The notes beneath the pieces were generated by a model. That model worked only from the letters and a program-made list of their open reading frames with translations, was not told where the DNA came from and searched no databases. Position numbers and translations under genes: made by a program. This document shows, in pieces, positions 32,458 to 41,551 of a DNA stretch of 41,785 bases. This DNA comes from Allomuricauda sp. CP2A (lineage in GTDB: Bacteria; Bacteroidota; Bacteroidia; Flavobacteriales; Flavobacteriaceae). The first letter of the stretch is position 1, and the number at the start of each line of letters is the position of its first letter. The stretch is from positions 1 to 41,785 of the forward strand of contig NZ_LXTT01000027.1 in assembly GCF_001683915.1 (NCBI RefSeq). The letters are read 5' to 3'.

Positions 32458-32844
32458 ATGGAACAACAGAAAAGAGGTCGAAAACGATTGGGAAAAATGA
32501 AACGGTATCACAATATCATGCTGCGTTTCAACGATGCGGAATATGATAAATTGAAAAAAATATGTGAGTCTTACAACTTGGATATTTCTGAAAGGGGAGT
32601 TATAAGTCCGCTTTTAAGAAGACTAGTTCTGCAACAAAAAACGGAAGAAAAAGATAGACTCCCCAACACCTCGAATCTTGCTTACCATATTAATAAAATT
32701 GGCAATAATATTAATCAATTAGTCAAGGTTGCGCATCACAAGAATTTGAGAAGTCCGAACAGTAGTTTGCAAAATGAAATAGGTAAAACAAACGAATTGC
32801 TTTATGCACTTTTGGAAATTACAAGGGAAGATAAATCGGGATGA
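32458..32844 (+). CDS. mobC: Relaxosome accessory protein MobC
   Basis: The 128-residue protein has a basic N-terminus (QQKRGRKRLGKMKRYHN), a ribbon-helix-helix-like segment (IMLRFNDAEYDKLKKICESY) and the MobC hallmark AYHINKIGNNINQLVKVAHH near residue 80. MobC proteins bind oriT and help the relaxase open the strands. Its TGA overlaps the relaxase ATG (ATGA), so the two are translationally coupled. Confidence 0.88.
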   Translation: MEQQKRGRKRLGKMKRYHNIMLRFNDAEYDKLKKICESYNLDISERGVISPLLRRLVLQQKTEEKDRLPNTSNLAYHINKIGNNINQLVKVAHHKNLRSPNSSLQNEIGKTNELLYALLEITREDKSG

Positions 32845-35147
32845 TAGGAAAAATCATTTATGGCGAAACCTGTACCGGAACATTGAACTATGTCTTCGGA
32901 AAGAAGGGTATGCAAATACTTGGTTACGGCAATACATTTTCCCAAAGCATATCGCCAAAATTCTTTGGAAGCTTACTTCATTTTCAGGGGCAGCGTAACG
33001 CCACCAAAAACCGCTACGCCCATATCAGTTTGAACCTTCCGCACGGGGAACACCTTGACGACAAGACCTTCCTGAAAATCTCCGAAGAGTACATGGAGAA
33101 TATGGGCTACGGAGAGCAACCCTATGTCGTGGTAAGGCACACCGATACCGAACACGAGCATGTCCATATTGTGACTACCAATGTAAAGGAAAATGGAAAA
33201 GTACTCAGAATCTTCAATAGCCATCGAAGGAGCATGGCAACACGGCAACATCTCGAAAAGAAATACGGCCTGAAACCTGCTCCGATAACGAAACGGAAAG
33301 AGCAACTGCCGATTCACCGATTGCCCGAGCTTCAAACAGGTGCGGACGCAACCCAAGGAACACGGTATTATTTACAGGATGTACTCAACAGTATTAACCA
33401 AAAATACAAGGTGCGCAGTTTCGAGGAACTCGCAAGATTGGTCAAACCCTATCATATTCAAGTAAAAACTACTAAAACCGAATCGGGAAGGGTAGGAGTT
33501 AAGTACGGACTGAACAATCAAAAGGGCTACCAAACGAGTTTCATCAACGGCTCCGAGGTGCACCGCAACCTGAGCGGTCCGAAACTGCAAAAGGTCTTCG
33601 ATATACATTCCAAGTCGAAACTTTTGCCCATGAACCGTAAACGTCTGTTGAAACAGATAGAGACTACCTACGACCTTTTTCAGACCATCCATCCGCATGA
33701 CCTAGAAGAAGTAGTCAAGGAATATCAGGACATCGACATCAAACTGGACAAAAACGAAAATGGCATCGAGGGATATACCATCCATGACAAATCGATGTAT
33801 GTTTTCAGGGCAAGGGAACTTTCTCCAAAAATCCGAATGCAAAAGCGTTTGGATATTTTCGGAAACGGCAACGAACCTACGCGGATCGATACCGAGAGCA
33901 AGCAGTTCAAATTGGAAGTACAAAAAACGATAAAAGAGGCACTCATAACATCTTATCTGAAATCCCCGAAAGAGAACGGACTATTATCGGAACATATAAT
34001 GACCAAGGGCTTCGGTAATATCGTTCCAAGTTTGAAGGCCTCTGAAAAATTTCGTTTTTTGGAACGCTACGTCCCAACAACAAAACAAGAGGAATTCAGG
34101 AAGTTGCTATCTACCGTCTTTCCCATTGTCAAAGAAAGATTGTGCGAAGTTGAGACCAAAAAAGAAAAGGCCGTGCTGCAAGGTAAATTCGACCTGATAG
34201 GAAAGGTATTGAAAAACAAGATTTTCGATGTTGGCACTGAGCAGGGGAGCGTTCGTCTATTGTTTCAATCTTTGGGAGTAAAGTATAATGACAACCAATT
34301 GTCCTTTACGAATTCCAATAGGCATACGGTTCCCGTAGAATTGGGCAAACTGTCTTTTCCAAAGGAGATGGAGAACTATGTGTCCTCTGGATTCGTACGT
34401 CAGAACCATTTGATGCTCGAAACGTTGTCCGAAAAGTCTTCCGAAAACAGTACTAAGCTGACGGCGACCGCAATGTTCCTGCCGATGATATTCCCGAAGC
34501 TCTACAATAGAATGAACCCGGAACACAAAAAGCGGTATGAAAGCTTGGCCTTAAGTGCCTATGTAAAAAGTGCCGAACGGACGCACGCCCCATTTGAAAA
34601 ATCGGCAAAGGATTATATCGCTCTTTTCAATGGAAAGGGATTCTATTTTACGCGAGGTGAGAAAGGGTTCAAAATCAAATCCATTTATACGGGCAACGAA
34701 TCGAGTCATACCCTGTCCAAGAGAACGAGTCTTTATTTAAATGCGATTCCCGATTTAGCTAAAGTCTTACTGGAACAACAGCCCGTTATCAAAAATTTAT
34801 TGGAAGAGGGCAGGAACGATTTAAAAAATCTCTGGGTAGGACATCTTTTGGAAAAAGGACTTTATGACAAAGTCACTTATATGCTAACGGCGGAAAATGT
34901 ACGACCTAATTTGCACCGCAAGGTAATTCAGCATCATATGGATAATGGATTTCGGCGGAGTCTCGTGCAAGTATCCCAAAGGCAATCCAGTATCAAACGG
35001 AACCGTGCGCTCAGAAAAGGAGTGTATGTCATTGACAACTTATTGGGTGGTAGCGGCTATAAAGAGGAAGAATTATTCAACGGGTTCAAGGACGAGTTTA
35101 CGGATTTTACAAAACCGAGGAGTAAAGGCATGGGGCCATCTTTATAG
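32841..35147 (+). CDS. Relaxase/mobilisation nuclease (MobA/VirD2-like, MOBP type)
   Basis: The 768-residue protein opens with the relaxase domain: MIGKIIYGETCTGTLNYVFG (the Tyr residues are candidates for the nicking Tyr), ATKNRYAHISLNLPHGE and the three-histidine metal motif RHTDTEHEHVHIVTTNV around residue 100. Then follow RIFNSHRRSMATRQHLEKKY and a long region without a domain I recognise. It is longer than minimal Bacteroides mobilisation nucleases. The C-terminus (KPRSKGMGPSL) resembles that of the small protein at 31086. It nicks oriT and pilots the strand into a conjugation machine that must be supplied by another element, because no coupling protein or T4SS genes are present here. 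A terminator follows. Confidence 0.9.
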   Translation: MIGKIIYGETCTGTLNYVFGKKGMQILGYGNTFSQSISPKFFGSLLHFQGQRNATKNRYAHISLNLPHGEHLDDKTFLKISEEYMENMGYGEQPYVVVRHTDTEHEHVHIVTTNVKENGKVLRIFNSHRRSMATRQHLEKKYGLKPAPITKRKEQLPIHRLPELQTGADATQGTRYYLQDVLNSINQKYKVRSFEELARLVKPYHIQVKTTKTESGRVGVKYGLNNQKGYQTSFINGSEVHRNLSGPKLQKVFDIHSKSKLLPMNRKRLLKQIETTYDLFQTIHPHDLEEVVKEYQDIDIKLDKNENGIEGYTIHDKSMYVFRARELSPKIRMQKRLDIFGNGNEPTRIDTESKQFKLEVQKTIKEALITSYLKSPKENGLLSEHIMTKGFGNIVPSLKASEKFRFLERYVPTTKQEEFRKLLSTVFPIVKERLCEVETKKEKAVLQGKFDLIGKVLKNKIFDVGTEQGSVRLLFQSLGVKYNDNQLSFTNSNRHTVPVELGKLSFPKEMENYVSSGFVRQNHLMLETLSEKSSENSTKLTATAMFLPMIFPKLYNRMNPEHKKRYESLALSAYVKSAERTHAPFEKSAKDYIALFNGKGFYFTRGEKGFKIKSIYTGNESSHTLSKRTSLYLNAIPDLAKVLLEQQPVIKNLLEEGRNDLKNLWVGHLLEKGLYDKVTYMLTAENVRPNLHRKVIQHHMDNGFRRSLVQVSQRQSSIKRNRALRKGVYVIDNLLGGSGYKEEELFNGFKDEFTDFTKPRSKGMGPSL

Positions 35148-35163
35148 CATGAATACAAAATTT

Positions 35164-35188
35164 AGCGCCCTAAAGGGCGCTTTTTTTT
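35164..35188 (+). terminator. Rho-independent terminator after the relaxase
   Basis: AGCGCCC-TAAA-GGGCGCT (35164-35181) followed by eight T, starting 17 nt after the relaxase stop. Confidence 0.93.
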
Positions 35189-35264
35189 GTGGATAGGGAG
35201 AGAGAAGAAAAAATCTATTTAAAGGAAAAAAGGAAAACCGAAAGTTGTTTAGTAGCTATGCGAA

Positions 35265-35341
35265 TAATCCCGACATGAACCCCGACATTTTAGCGGAAAC
35301 CCCCGTTTTATAAGGGATTAATCCCGACATGAATCCCGACA
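35265..35341. repeat. Direct repeat pair containing four CCCGACA units
   Basis: A 23-nt unit beginning TAATCCCGACATGAA occurs at 35265-35287 and 35319-35341 with one difference. Each unit holds two CCCGACA heptamers 8 nt apart. In one forward frame they encode NNPDMNPD and INPDMNPD. They lie between the relaxase terminator and the end of the convergent AlbA_2 gene. They could be protein-binding iterons or remnants of a repetitive coding tail. Confidence 0.7.
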
Positions 35342-35352
35342 AGATAACACTC

Positions 35353-36690
35353 TTAAAGCTCGTAGCCACTGGTATCGATAACGTATTTAGTGCTCCTTCC
35401 TTCGCCCTCTTTTTTTAATATGGAAAGTTCAATAAGCTCATCAATGTCCCGTAGTACCGTTCTATCAGCAATATCGAATAACGCCCGGTACTCACTATTC
35501 GTAATATATCCGGCTTTTTTTACGGCTTTAATAGCAGTTTTTTGTCTATCGTTTAAATTCAACTTAGACAAATACTTTTCATTGTATATATCTTTAAAAA
35601 TGGTAACAGAGAGGCCACCACCTTGTTCTTGAATGAGCGGTTCGATAAGCCCATGTTTTTTACACTCTTCAATAATCTTTAATGTTCCACGCCCCCAGGA
35701 TTCGATGTGGCCACCTTTATAAAAAGCATTGGCAAGCAGTTTATTTCTTGGATAAGACCCGTGTTCTTTTTTTAAATCTTCGACGGATAGTTGTTCTGGA
35801 AGTTCGCCGATATTCCAAAGGGTTATCCTATCCTCATAAATTCTAATTGTGATTGGAGTAACTTGATAAGAACGATGGACGATGGCATTGAACAAAGCCT
35901 CGCGAAGCGCTTCAAATGGATATTCGGAAGTTTCGATTCTTTGTAGACCTTCATAACTTATATCCCTAACAATGTATTTATTGTTTAGGACTTCAATTGT
36001 TGCGTCGGCAAGTTCAAAGGCGTTACTTTCAATAACGTCTTGCGAAAGCAGTTCAGTAGGGGAATCCCCAAACTTTCCAATTTTCAGATAAGCACTTGTA
36101 AAGAATTTCGTTGGTTCTTTTCCAAAAAGAAGGATGGCAGCTCGATTTAGATTCCCATTATCATCTATTAATCCAAGATTTCTTAAAATAAAATCATCGG
36201 TCGTTGATTCCTTGATAGAGGGGATGCGACCTGTTTTTATGGCGCTTTTTTTAAAACTCTCAACGGCGTTAAGGTCAATATCATCGATTGTTGCGTTGGG
36301 TACAGTTACCTCGTCCCAACTTAAATTACCTTTTTTGAGGATAAAATCTTCTAAAGCAGAACCATTGAGCAACTGATTGGTACTACCACTCCTCAAATAG
36401 AATTTGCCTCTGTAGGAAACAGGGGAAGAAAACGTATCTACAAGTATTTCAATAAAAAACTTACCATCTTCTTCATGAAGGTTTATCTCGCATACTATGC
36501 CCGTAGTATCCCTGATTTTATTGGGCAACTCATCAAGTAAGTTTTTGTAATTACTTACCCCGACTACTTCTCCGCTATCATTTTTTCCAATATAAATTGC
36601 GCCACCATTTGCATTCGCAAATCCAGAGACCCATTGTAGATATTCGTCTCGCCAAGATTGTTTCCATTCTATATTTTGTTGTTCGGGCAT
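35353..36690 (-). CDS. ATP-binding putative transcriptional regulator (AlbA_2 / Schlafen-AAA_4 domain, HATPase_c_4, winged helix)
   Basis: The 445-residue protein begins with an AlbA_2 domain (IEWKQSWRDEYLQWVSGFAN, GGAIYIGKNDSGEVVGV, FYLRSGSTNQLL). The centre is a histidine-kinase-type ATPase fold (ALREALFNAIVHRSYQ, ITLWNIGELPEQL, GGHIESWGRGTLKIIEECKK). It ends in a winged helix (LFDIADRTVLRDIDELIELS) that could bind DNA. Such proteins are often labelled RecG-like or transcriptional regulator, and turn up on mobile elements and in defence neighbourhoods. Their biochemistry is largely unknown. It sits between the mobilisation module and the tRNA, so it may be cargo of the element. The start is the first ATG; the upstream spacer (36691-36870) shows nothing else. 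Confidence 0.85.
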   Translation of the reverse strand: MPEQQNIEWKQSWRDEYLQWVSGFANANGGAIYIGKNDSGEVVGVSNYKNLLDELPNKIRDTTGIVCEINLHEEDGKFFIEILVDTFSSPVSYRGKFYLRSGSTNQLLNGSALEDFILKKGNLSWDEVTVPNATIDDIDLNAVESFKKSAIKTGRIPSIKESTTDDFILRNLGLIDDNGNLNRAAILLFGKEPTKFFTSAYLKIGKFGDSPTELLSQDVIESNAFELADATIEVLNNKYIVRDISYEGLQRIETSEYPFEALREALFNAIVHRSYQVTPITIRIYEDRITLWNIGELPEQLSVEDLKKEHGSYPRNKLLANAFYKGGHIESWGRGTLKIIEECKKHGLIEPLIQEQGGGLSVTIFKDIYNEKYLSKLNLNDRQKTAIKAVKKAGYITNSEYRALFDIADRTVLRDIDELIELSILKKEGEGRSTKYVIDTSGYEL

Positions 36691-36872
36691 CTATATAATG
36701 TAGGACTGTTTTCTTATGAATATCAAAGTTAGGCCATTAAAATATTATTAAAGAATCAATTTTAGGAAATAGCGGCTAAGTTGTTTGAGGAGTCTTTGAA
36801 CTATTGTCTACTAATAAGACATTCCATTAGGAAATGGCACAATTTGTTTTACCTATGTTTTACCCATTCAAT

Positions 36873-36903
36873 AAAAAAAGCCTCTCAATTTCTTGAAAGG
36901 CTT
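36873..36903 (-). terminator. Rho-independent terminator of the tRNA transcript
   Basis: On the minus strand, AAGCCT-T-TCAA-GAAA-TTGA-G-AGGCTT forms a stem (36903-36878) with an A.G bulge pair and runs into a T-tract at 36877-36873, 10 nt after the tRNA 3' end. Confidence 0.85.
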
Positions 36904-36913
36904 GGTTTACTAG

Positions 36914-36986
<73 letters not shown>

Positions 36987-37042
36987 GTTTATATTTTAAG
37001 GTTGCCTGCGATTGCAACTGTATTCCAATCTTTCAATGCGAG

Positions 37043-37124
37043 GAGCCCGACGAGCGGACCCTGTGCTGAGCACTTCGACATGGCTCAGCGTAAACTAAAC
37101 CGAAGCATACTGCTCTATCTCGTA
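37043..37124 (-). pseudogene. Broken partial copy of the initiator tRNA, split by a REP-like hairpin
   Basis: GAGCCCGACGAGC (37043-37055) and TACTGCTCTA (37108-37117) equal tRNA positions 36953-36965 and 36970-36979 in the same order and strand. Between them, where the tRNA has 4 nt, 52 nt are present. They contain GCTGAGC (37065-37071) and GCTCAGC (37083-37089), a hairpin around CTTCGACAT that resembles short interspersed repeats of Flavobacteriia. The copy stops within the anticodon stem. It lies between the tRNA promoter and the intact tRNA. Confidence 0.65.
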
Positions 37125-37132
37125 ATGGACGG

Positions 37133-37165
37133 CAAATATACAACGTTTTTCGGGTCATTTCCAAA
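37133..37165 (-). promoter_or_regulatory. Promoter of the initiator tRNA
   Basis: On the minus strand TTTG (37165-37162), 21 nt, then TATATTTG (37140-37133) matches the Bacteroidetes consensus. The start near 37126 would be at the 5' edge of the tRNA relic. Confidence 0.6.
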
Positions 37166-37237
37166 CGAATGTCAATATTCCTAATTAGATTTAAGTCAAT
37201 CCAACCTAAAATCCATAAATTCGACCTTTTTGACTTT

Positions 37238-38605
37238 ATGAAAGCTATCAATGACGTTTTATCTGCGATGTTGCCGTATACCGAATGGGCCATGCTCATT
37301 CTACTTATCGGTGGTGGATTATTTCTGGTGTTTCAATCCAAATTTTTGCCCTACAGATATTTTCGGCATGCCATAGCCATTACAGCAGGTAAGCATGACA
37401 CCAAAGATGCAAAAGGGGATGTAAGCCACCTGCAGGCATTGTCTGCCGCAGTGGCGGCCACTGTTGGACTCGGGAATATCTCTGGAGTGGCCATTGCCAT
37501 TTATATGGGTGGACCAGGTGTTGTATTTTGGATATGGATGACAGCATTGATAGGCATCTGTATAAAATTTTATTCCTGTAGCTTGGCCATTATGTTTCGG
37601 GGAACCGATTCTAATGGCAAACTCCAAGGAGGACCCATGTTCTACATTACAAAGGGAATTGGACCCAAAGCCAAACCGTTGGCCATTTTTTTCTGTATAG
37701 CAGGATTGTTCGGATTTTTAGGGGTCTTCACTGCAAATCAATTTACGCAAACATTTATGAATGTGGTAAACCCCAATGAAAATTTGGCCATGTTGGGTGA
37801 TTTTAATTGGAAGTTGATCATAGGCATTTCATTGGCAGTGATTACCTCATTGGTCATTTTTGGAGGATTGAATAAAATTACCAAAGTAGCCACAGCAATA
37901 GTTCCATTTATGGTTTTGCTATATTTTTTGGCAGTCATTGTGGTAATGGCCACCAATGCTGCCCAAGTTTTACCGTCTCTGAAACTTATTATCACCGAGG
38001 CTTTCAATTTTAAAACTATGGTAGCCGGTGGTTTTTGGGGATTGGTGATTTTGGGTGTGCGACGAGCCATGTTTTCCAATGAAGCGGGTTTGGGAAGTGC
38101 ACCTATGTACCACGGTCAATCCAAAACAGATGAACCTATCCAAGAAGGATTGGTTGCCATGCTGGGCCCCTTTATAGACACCATAATTGTTTGTACCCTC
38201 ACGGCTGTCGTAATTATTCTGAGCGGAGCCTATCTAGAAGCTGAAAGCAATGGTATTTTAATGACGCTCATTGCTTTTGAAAAATCCTTATTTGGTTATG
38301 GCGATATATTGTTGATGGTCATAGTGTCGGCATTTGCCTTATCAACATTGTTCACCTATTCCTATTACGGTGTAAAATGCCTTTCTTTTTTGACCAATGC
38401 CAATATTGGAAAATACTACAATTGGTATTTTGTGGCCACAATTGTTTTTGCTGCCGTCGCTTCGGTGGATTTGGTCATCAACCTTATAGATTTGGCTTAC
38501 GCCCTTATGGTGATTCCCAATATGATAGCCGTACTTTATTTATCACCTAAAGTAAATGTTGCGGCAAAGAAATATTTCGCAACTTTGAAGCGTGAAAAAA
38601 CATAA
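37238..38605 (+). CDS. Sodium:alanine symporter (AGCS family)
   Basis: The 455-residue inner-membrane protein from ATG 37238 has about eleven membrane helices. AGCS signatures are SHLQALSAAVAATVGLGNIS-GVAIAIYMGGPG, GPMFYITKGIG and RAMFSNEAGLGSAPMYHGQSK. It takes up alanine, glycine or a related amino acid with sodium. An upstream start (37169) would add 23 residues with no membrane role, so the internal Met (MKAINDVLSAMLPYTEW) is preferred. Its last 14 nt overlap the GTG start of era, suggesting cotranscription. Confidence 0.93.
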   Translation: MKAINDVLSAMLPYTEWAMLILLIGGGLFLVFQSKFLPYRYFRHAIAITAGKHDTKDAKGDVSHLQALSAAVAATVGLGNISGVAIAIYMGGPGVVFWIWMTALIGICIKFYSCSLAIMFRGTDSNGKLQGGPMFYITKGIGPKAKPLAIFFCIAGLFGFLGVFTANQFTQTFMNVVNPNENLAMLGDFNWKLIIGISLAVITSLVIFGGLNKITKVATAIVPFMVLLYFLAVIVVMATNAAQVLPSLKLIITEAFNFKTMVAGGFWGLVILGVRRAMFSNEAGLGSAPMYHGQSKTDEPIQEGLVAMLGPFIDTIIVCTLTAVVIILSGAYLEAESNGILMTLIAFEKSLFGYGDILLMVIVSAFALSTLFTYSYYGVKCLSFLTNANIGKYYNWYFVATIVFAAVASVDLVINLIDLAYALMVIPNMIAVLYLSPKVNVAAKKYFATLKREKT

Positions 38606-39476
38606 AGCAGGTTTCGTAAATATTATTGGCAACCCCAATGTGGGCAAATCCACATTGATGAATGCCTTTGTGGGCGAAAAATTGTCCATTATCACCTCAA
38701 AGGCACAGACTACACGCCACCGGATTTTGGGAATTGTGAATGGTGATGATTTTCAGGTGATACTTTCGGATACCCCCGGAATCATAAAACCGGCTTACGA
38801 GCTCCAAACTTCCATGATGGATTTTGTGAAATCCGCTTTTGAAGATGCCGATGTGCTGGTCTATATGGTGGAAATAGGAGAAAAGGCATTGAAAGATGAG
38901 GCTTTTTTCCAAAAAATTCAGAACAGCAAGATTCCCGTATTACTTTTACTGAACAAAATTGATACCTCAGATCAGGAAATATTGGAAGAACAGATGCAAT
39001 ATTGGCAAGGTTTGTTGCCCAAGGCAGAGATTCATCCCATCTCCGCGTTGAAAAACTTTAATGTGAAGGAGGTGTTCAACCGTATTTTGGAATTGCTGCC
39101 CGAAGCACCACCTTACTATCCCAAAGACCAGTTGACCGATAAACCGGAACGCTTTTTTGTGAATGAAACCATCCGCGAGAAAATATTGATGCACTACAAA
39201 AAGGAAATTCCCTATGCCGTTGAGGTGGAGACCGAAGAATTTTTGGAGGATGACAAGATTATCCGCATCCGTTCCGTGATCATGGTGGAACGCGACACCC
39301 AAAAAGGTATCATCATCGGACACAAAGGAAGTGCCTTAAAAAGAGTAGGGGTAGAGGCCCGAAAAGACTTGGAGAAATTCTTTGACAAACAAGTTCACAT
39401 CGAACTTTATGTGAAAGTCAACAAAAATTGGCGCAGCAATGCCCAACAGCTCAGACGTTTTGGTTACAACGGATAA
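38592..39476 (+). CDS. era: GTPase Era
   Basis: The 294-residue protein starts with GTG and overlaps the upstream gene by 14 nt. GTPase motifs are G1 GNPNVGKST, G3 DTPG, G4 NKID and a SALK G5 region. The C-terminal KH domain is recognisable by GHKGSALKRVGVEARKDLEKFF. Era binds 16S rRNA near its 3' end and helps 30S subunit maturation. Its length is normal for the family. Confidence 0.97.
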   Translation: MKKHKAGFVNIIGNPNVGKSTLMNAFVGEKLSIITSKAQTTRHRILGIVNGDDFQVILSDTPGIIKPAYELQTSMMDFVKSAFEDADVLVYMVEIGEKALKDEAFFQKIQNSKIPVLLLLNKIDTSDQEILEEQMQYWQGLLPKAEIHPISALKNFNVKEVFNRILELLPEAPPYYPKDQLTDKPERFFVNETIREKILMHYKKEIPYAVEVETEEFLEDDKIIRIRSVIMVERDTQKGIIIGHKGSALKRVGVEARKDLEKFFDKQVHIELYVKVNKNWRSNAQQLRRFGYNG

Positions 39477-39480
39477 ACCG

Positions 39481-39984
39481 TTATTGTTTTTGGAATCCAG
39501 AAATCTTTTGTCGGATAAAATCCTTTAACTGCTCCGTTTGGGGTTTACCCTTGGCTCTTCCCATGCGGCCAAAAGCGTATAGGGCGAACCAAATCACTGT
39601 CAAAAAAAACATGCCCACCAACCAAAAAGTAACATCCTTGCCCAGTGAATGGTTGGAGTAGGCAAAAATGCCCAAGATGATAAAAAGGGTGCCAACCCCA
39701 AAATGCAGGAACATAAAAAACGTCCAAAGGGTTGGGTTGGGGCCAAAGACCCCGTGGATTTTGCTCACACCTTCCTCAAAAGAAGTAAGTTCCAAATGAA
39801 GCTGCGGTGACCAAAAGGTGATCTCTGATTTTCTGAACTTAATATAGATATGCTCATCCAGCCGTTTCACGACAAAACGACCCTCTTCAGACTGGTCAAA
39901 AACCTGCTTTAAATGTTCAAGATCGGTTTTCAAAGCGACTTGAAAACGGGGTCGCAATACAATTTCGTTGGTGAAATCGCTCAT
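39481..39984 (-). CDS. Small inner-membrane protein of unknown function
   Basis: The 167-residue protein has a soluble N-terminal half (about 1-80, alternating beta strands such as RFVVKRLDEHIYIKF) and two membrane helices (about 88-110 and 120-140), then a basic tail (FGRMGRAKGKPQTEQLKDF). It is convergent with era (4-nt gap) and divergent from der (76 nt). I recognise it as a typical conserved hypothetical of Flavobacteriaceae but cannot assign a role. Confidence 0.8.
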   Translation of the reverse strand: MSDFTNEIVLRPRFQVALKTDLEHLKQVFDQSEEGRFVVKRLDEHIYIKFRKSEITFWSPQLHLELTSFEEGVSKIHGVFGPNPTLWTFFMFLHFGVGTLFIILGIFAYSNHSLGKDVTFWLVGMFFLTVIWFALYAFGRMGRAKGKPQTEQLKDFIRQKISGFQKQ

Positions 39985-40036
39985 AACATATTGAAATAGA
40001 TGAAAAAAGGTATCATTTTTTCTTCATAATAAATGG

Positions 40037-40044
40037 TACTTTTG
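40037..40044 (+). promoter_or_regulatory. Probable -7 element of the der promoter
   Basis: TACTTTTG matches TAnnTTTG and lies 16 nt before the der ATG, giving a very short leader. Only a T-rich stretch, not a clear TTTG, occupies the -33 position. Confidence 0.45.
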
Positions 40045-40060
40045 CCAAAAATTAAGGCAG

Positions 40061-41362
40061 ATGGGAGCTATTGTGGCCATTGTGGGGAGACCCAATGTAG
40101 GAAAGTCTACGTTTTTCAATCGATTGATCCAGCGTCGCGAGGCCATTGTGGATGCCACAAGTGGTGTTACCCGGGACCGTCACTATGGAAAAAGCGATTG
40201 GAACGGCAAGGAATTTTCCGTTATCGATACCGGAGGGTATGTCTTGGGAAGTGATGATGTCTTTGAAAAAGAAATCGATAAGCAAGTGGAATTGGCCATC
40301 GATGAAGCCGATGCCATCATCTTTATGGTGGATGTGGAATCTGGGGTCACCGGAATGGATGAGGATGTGGCCAAATTGTTACGTAAGGTGGACAAACCCG
40401 TTTTTTTGGCCGTGAACAAAGTGGACAACGCCCAACGAATGGCCGATGCCGTTGAGTTTTATGCCTTGGGATTGGGAGAATACTATACGCTATCCAGTAT
40501 CAATGGCAGTGGAACCGGAGAACTGTTGGATGCCTTGGTCAAGGTGCTCCCGGAAAAAATTGAAGAGGAGAGTGAATTACCACGCTTTGCAGTTGTGGGA
40601 AGGCCCAACGCCGGAAAATCATCCTTTATCAATGCCTTGATCGGGAAAGACCGATACATTGTTACGGATATTGCAGGAACGACCCGGGACAGCATCGATA
40701 CCAAATACAATCAGTTTGGATTTGAATTTAATTTGGTGGATACCGCAGGAATCCGAAGAAAATCCAAGGTCAAGGAAGATTTGGAGTTTTACTCCGTAAT
40801 GCGTTCTGTACGAGCTATTGAGCATTGTGATGTCTGTATTTTGATGCTGGATGCCACCCGAGGCTTTGACGGACAGGTGGAAAATATCTTTTGGTTGGCC
40901 CAGCGCAATAACAAAGGCATTGTGATTCTGGTCAACAAATGGGATTTGGTGGAAAAGGAAACCAATTCGGTGAAGGAATATACCGCCAAAATAAAAGAAG
41001 CCATTTCGCCTTTTGAGGATGTTCCCATTCTTTTTGTTTCGGTATTGAACAAACAACGGATTTTCAAGGCCATTGAAACGGCTGTGGAGGTCTATAAAAA
41101 CCGTTCAAAGAAAATCGTGACCCGAAAATTGAATGATATTATGCTGCCCATCATTGAACATACGCCACCTCCGGCCTACAAGGGAAAATATGTAAAAATC
41201 AAGTTTTGCACGCAATTGCCGACACCTTATCCGCAGTTTGCCTTTTTCTGTAATTTACCGCAATACGTTCGGGACCCCTACAAACGGTTTTTGGAGAACA
41301 AACTCCGAGAAAATTTTGATTTTACCGGGGTGCCCATCACTATTTTTATGCGGAAGAAATAG
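40061..41362 (+). CDS. der: Ribosome-associated GTPase Der (EngA)
   Basis: The 433-residue protein has two tandem GTPase domains. The first shows [14 protein letters not shown] and NKVD; the second [13 protein letters not shown] and NKWD. A KH-like C-terminal domain follows, ending [10 protein letters not shown]. Der acts in 50S subunit assembly. Der downstream of era, separated by one unrelated gene, is an arrangement that makes sense as a ribosome-assembly cluster. Length and ends are normal. Confidence 0.97.
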   Translation: MGAIVAIVGRPNVGKSTFFNRLIQRREAIVDATSGVTRDRHYGKSDWNGKEFSVIDTGGYVLGSDDVFEKEIDKQVELAIDEADAIIFMVDVESGVTGMDEDVAKLLRKVDKPVFLAVNKVDNAQRMADAVEFYALGLGEYYTLSSINGSGTGELLDALVKVLPEKIEEESELPRFAVVGRPNAGKSSFINALIGKDRYIVTDIAGTTRDSIDTKYNQFGFEFNLVDTAGIRRKSKVKEDLEFYSVMRSVRAIEHCDVCILMLDATRGFDGQVENIFWLAQRNNKGIVILVNKWDLVEKETNSVKEYTAKIKEAISPFEDVPILFVSVLNKQRIFKAIETAVEVYKNRSKKIVTRKLNDIMLPIIEHTPPPAYKGKYVKIKFCTQLPTPYPQFAFFCNLPQYVRDPYKRFLENKLRENFDFTGVPITIFMRKK

Positions 41363-41551
41363 GGGTGAATCCTAAAATTATAAAATAGAGTGTTTTGAAA
41401 TCCAATAAATTGGGCTTGATTGCTTAAATTGTGAATATACGATAAAGGCAAAAGATTTAAATAAGATAATTGAATGGCATGCCAGAAAAAGGTAAAGGAT
41501 TACCAGCTTTATTTATAAAAAATGGCTAACCGGACAATTAAATTTTTTTAA

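Noticed and set aside
37043..37130. A second functional tRNA
   Set aside because: Only the 5' half is present, interrupted by 52 nt; no anticodon loop or T-arm.
37169..37237. Upstream start of the AGCS transporter
   Set aside because: The extra 23 residues have no counterpart expected in the family; the internal ATG at 37238 gives the usual N-terminus.
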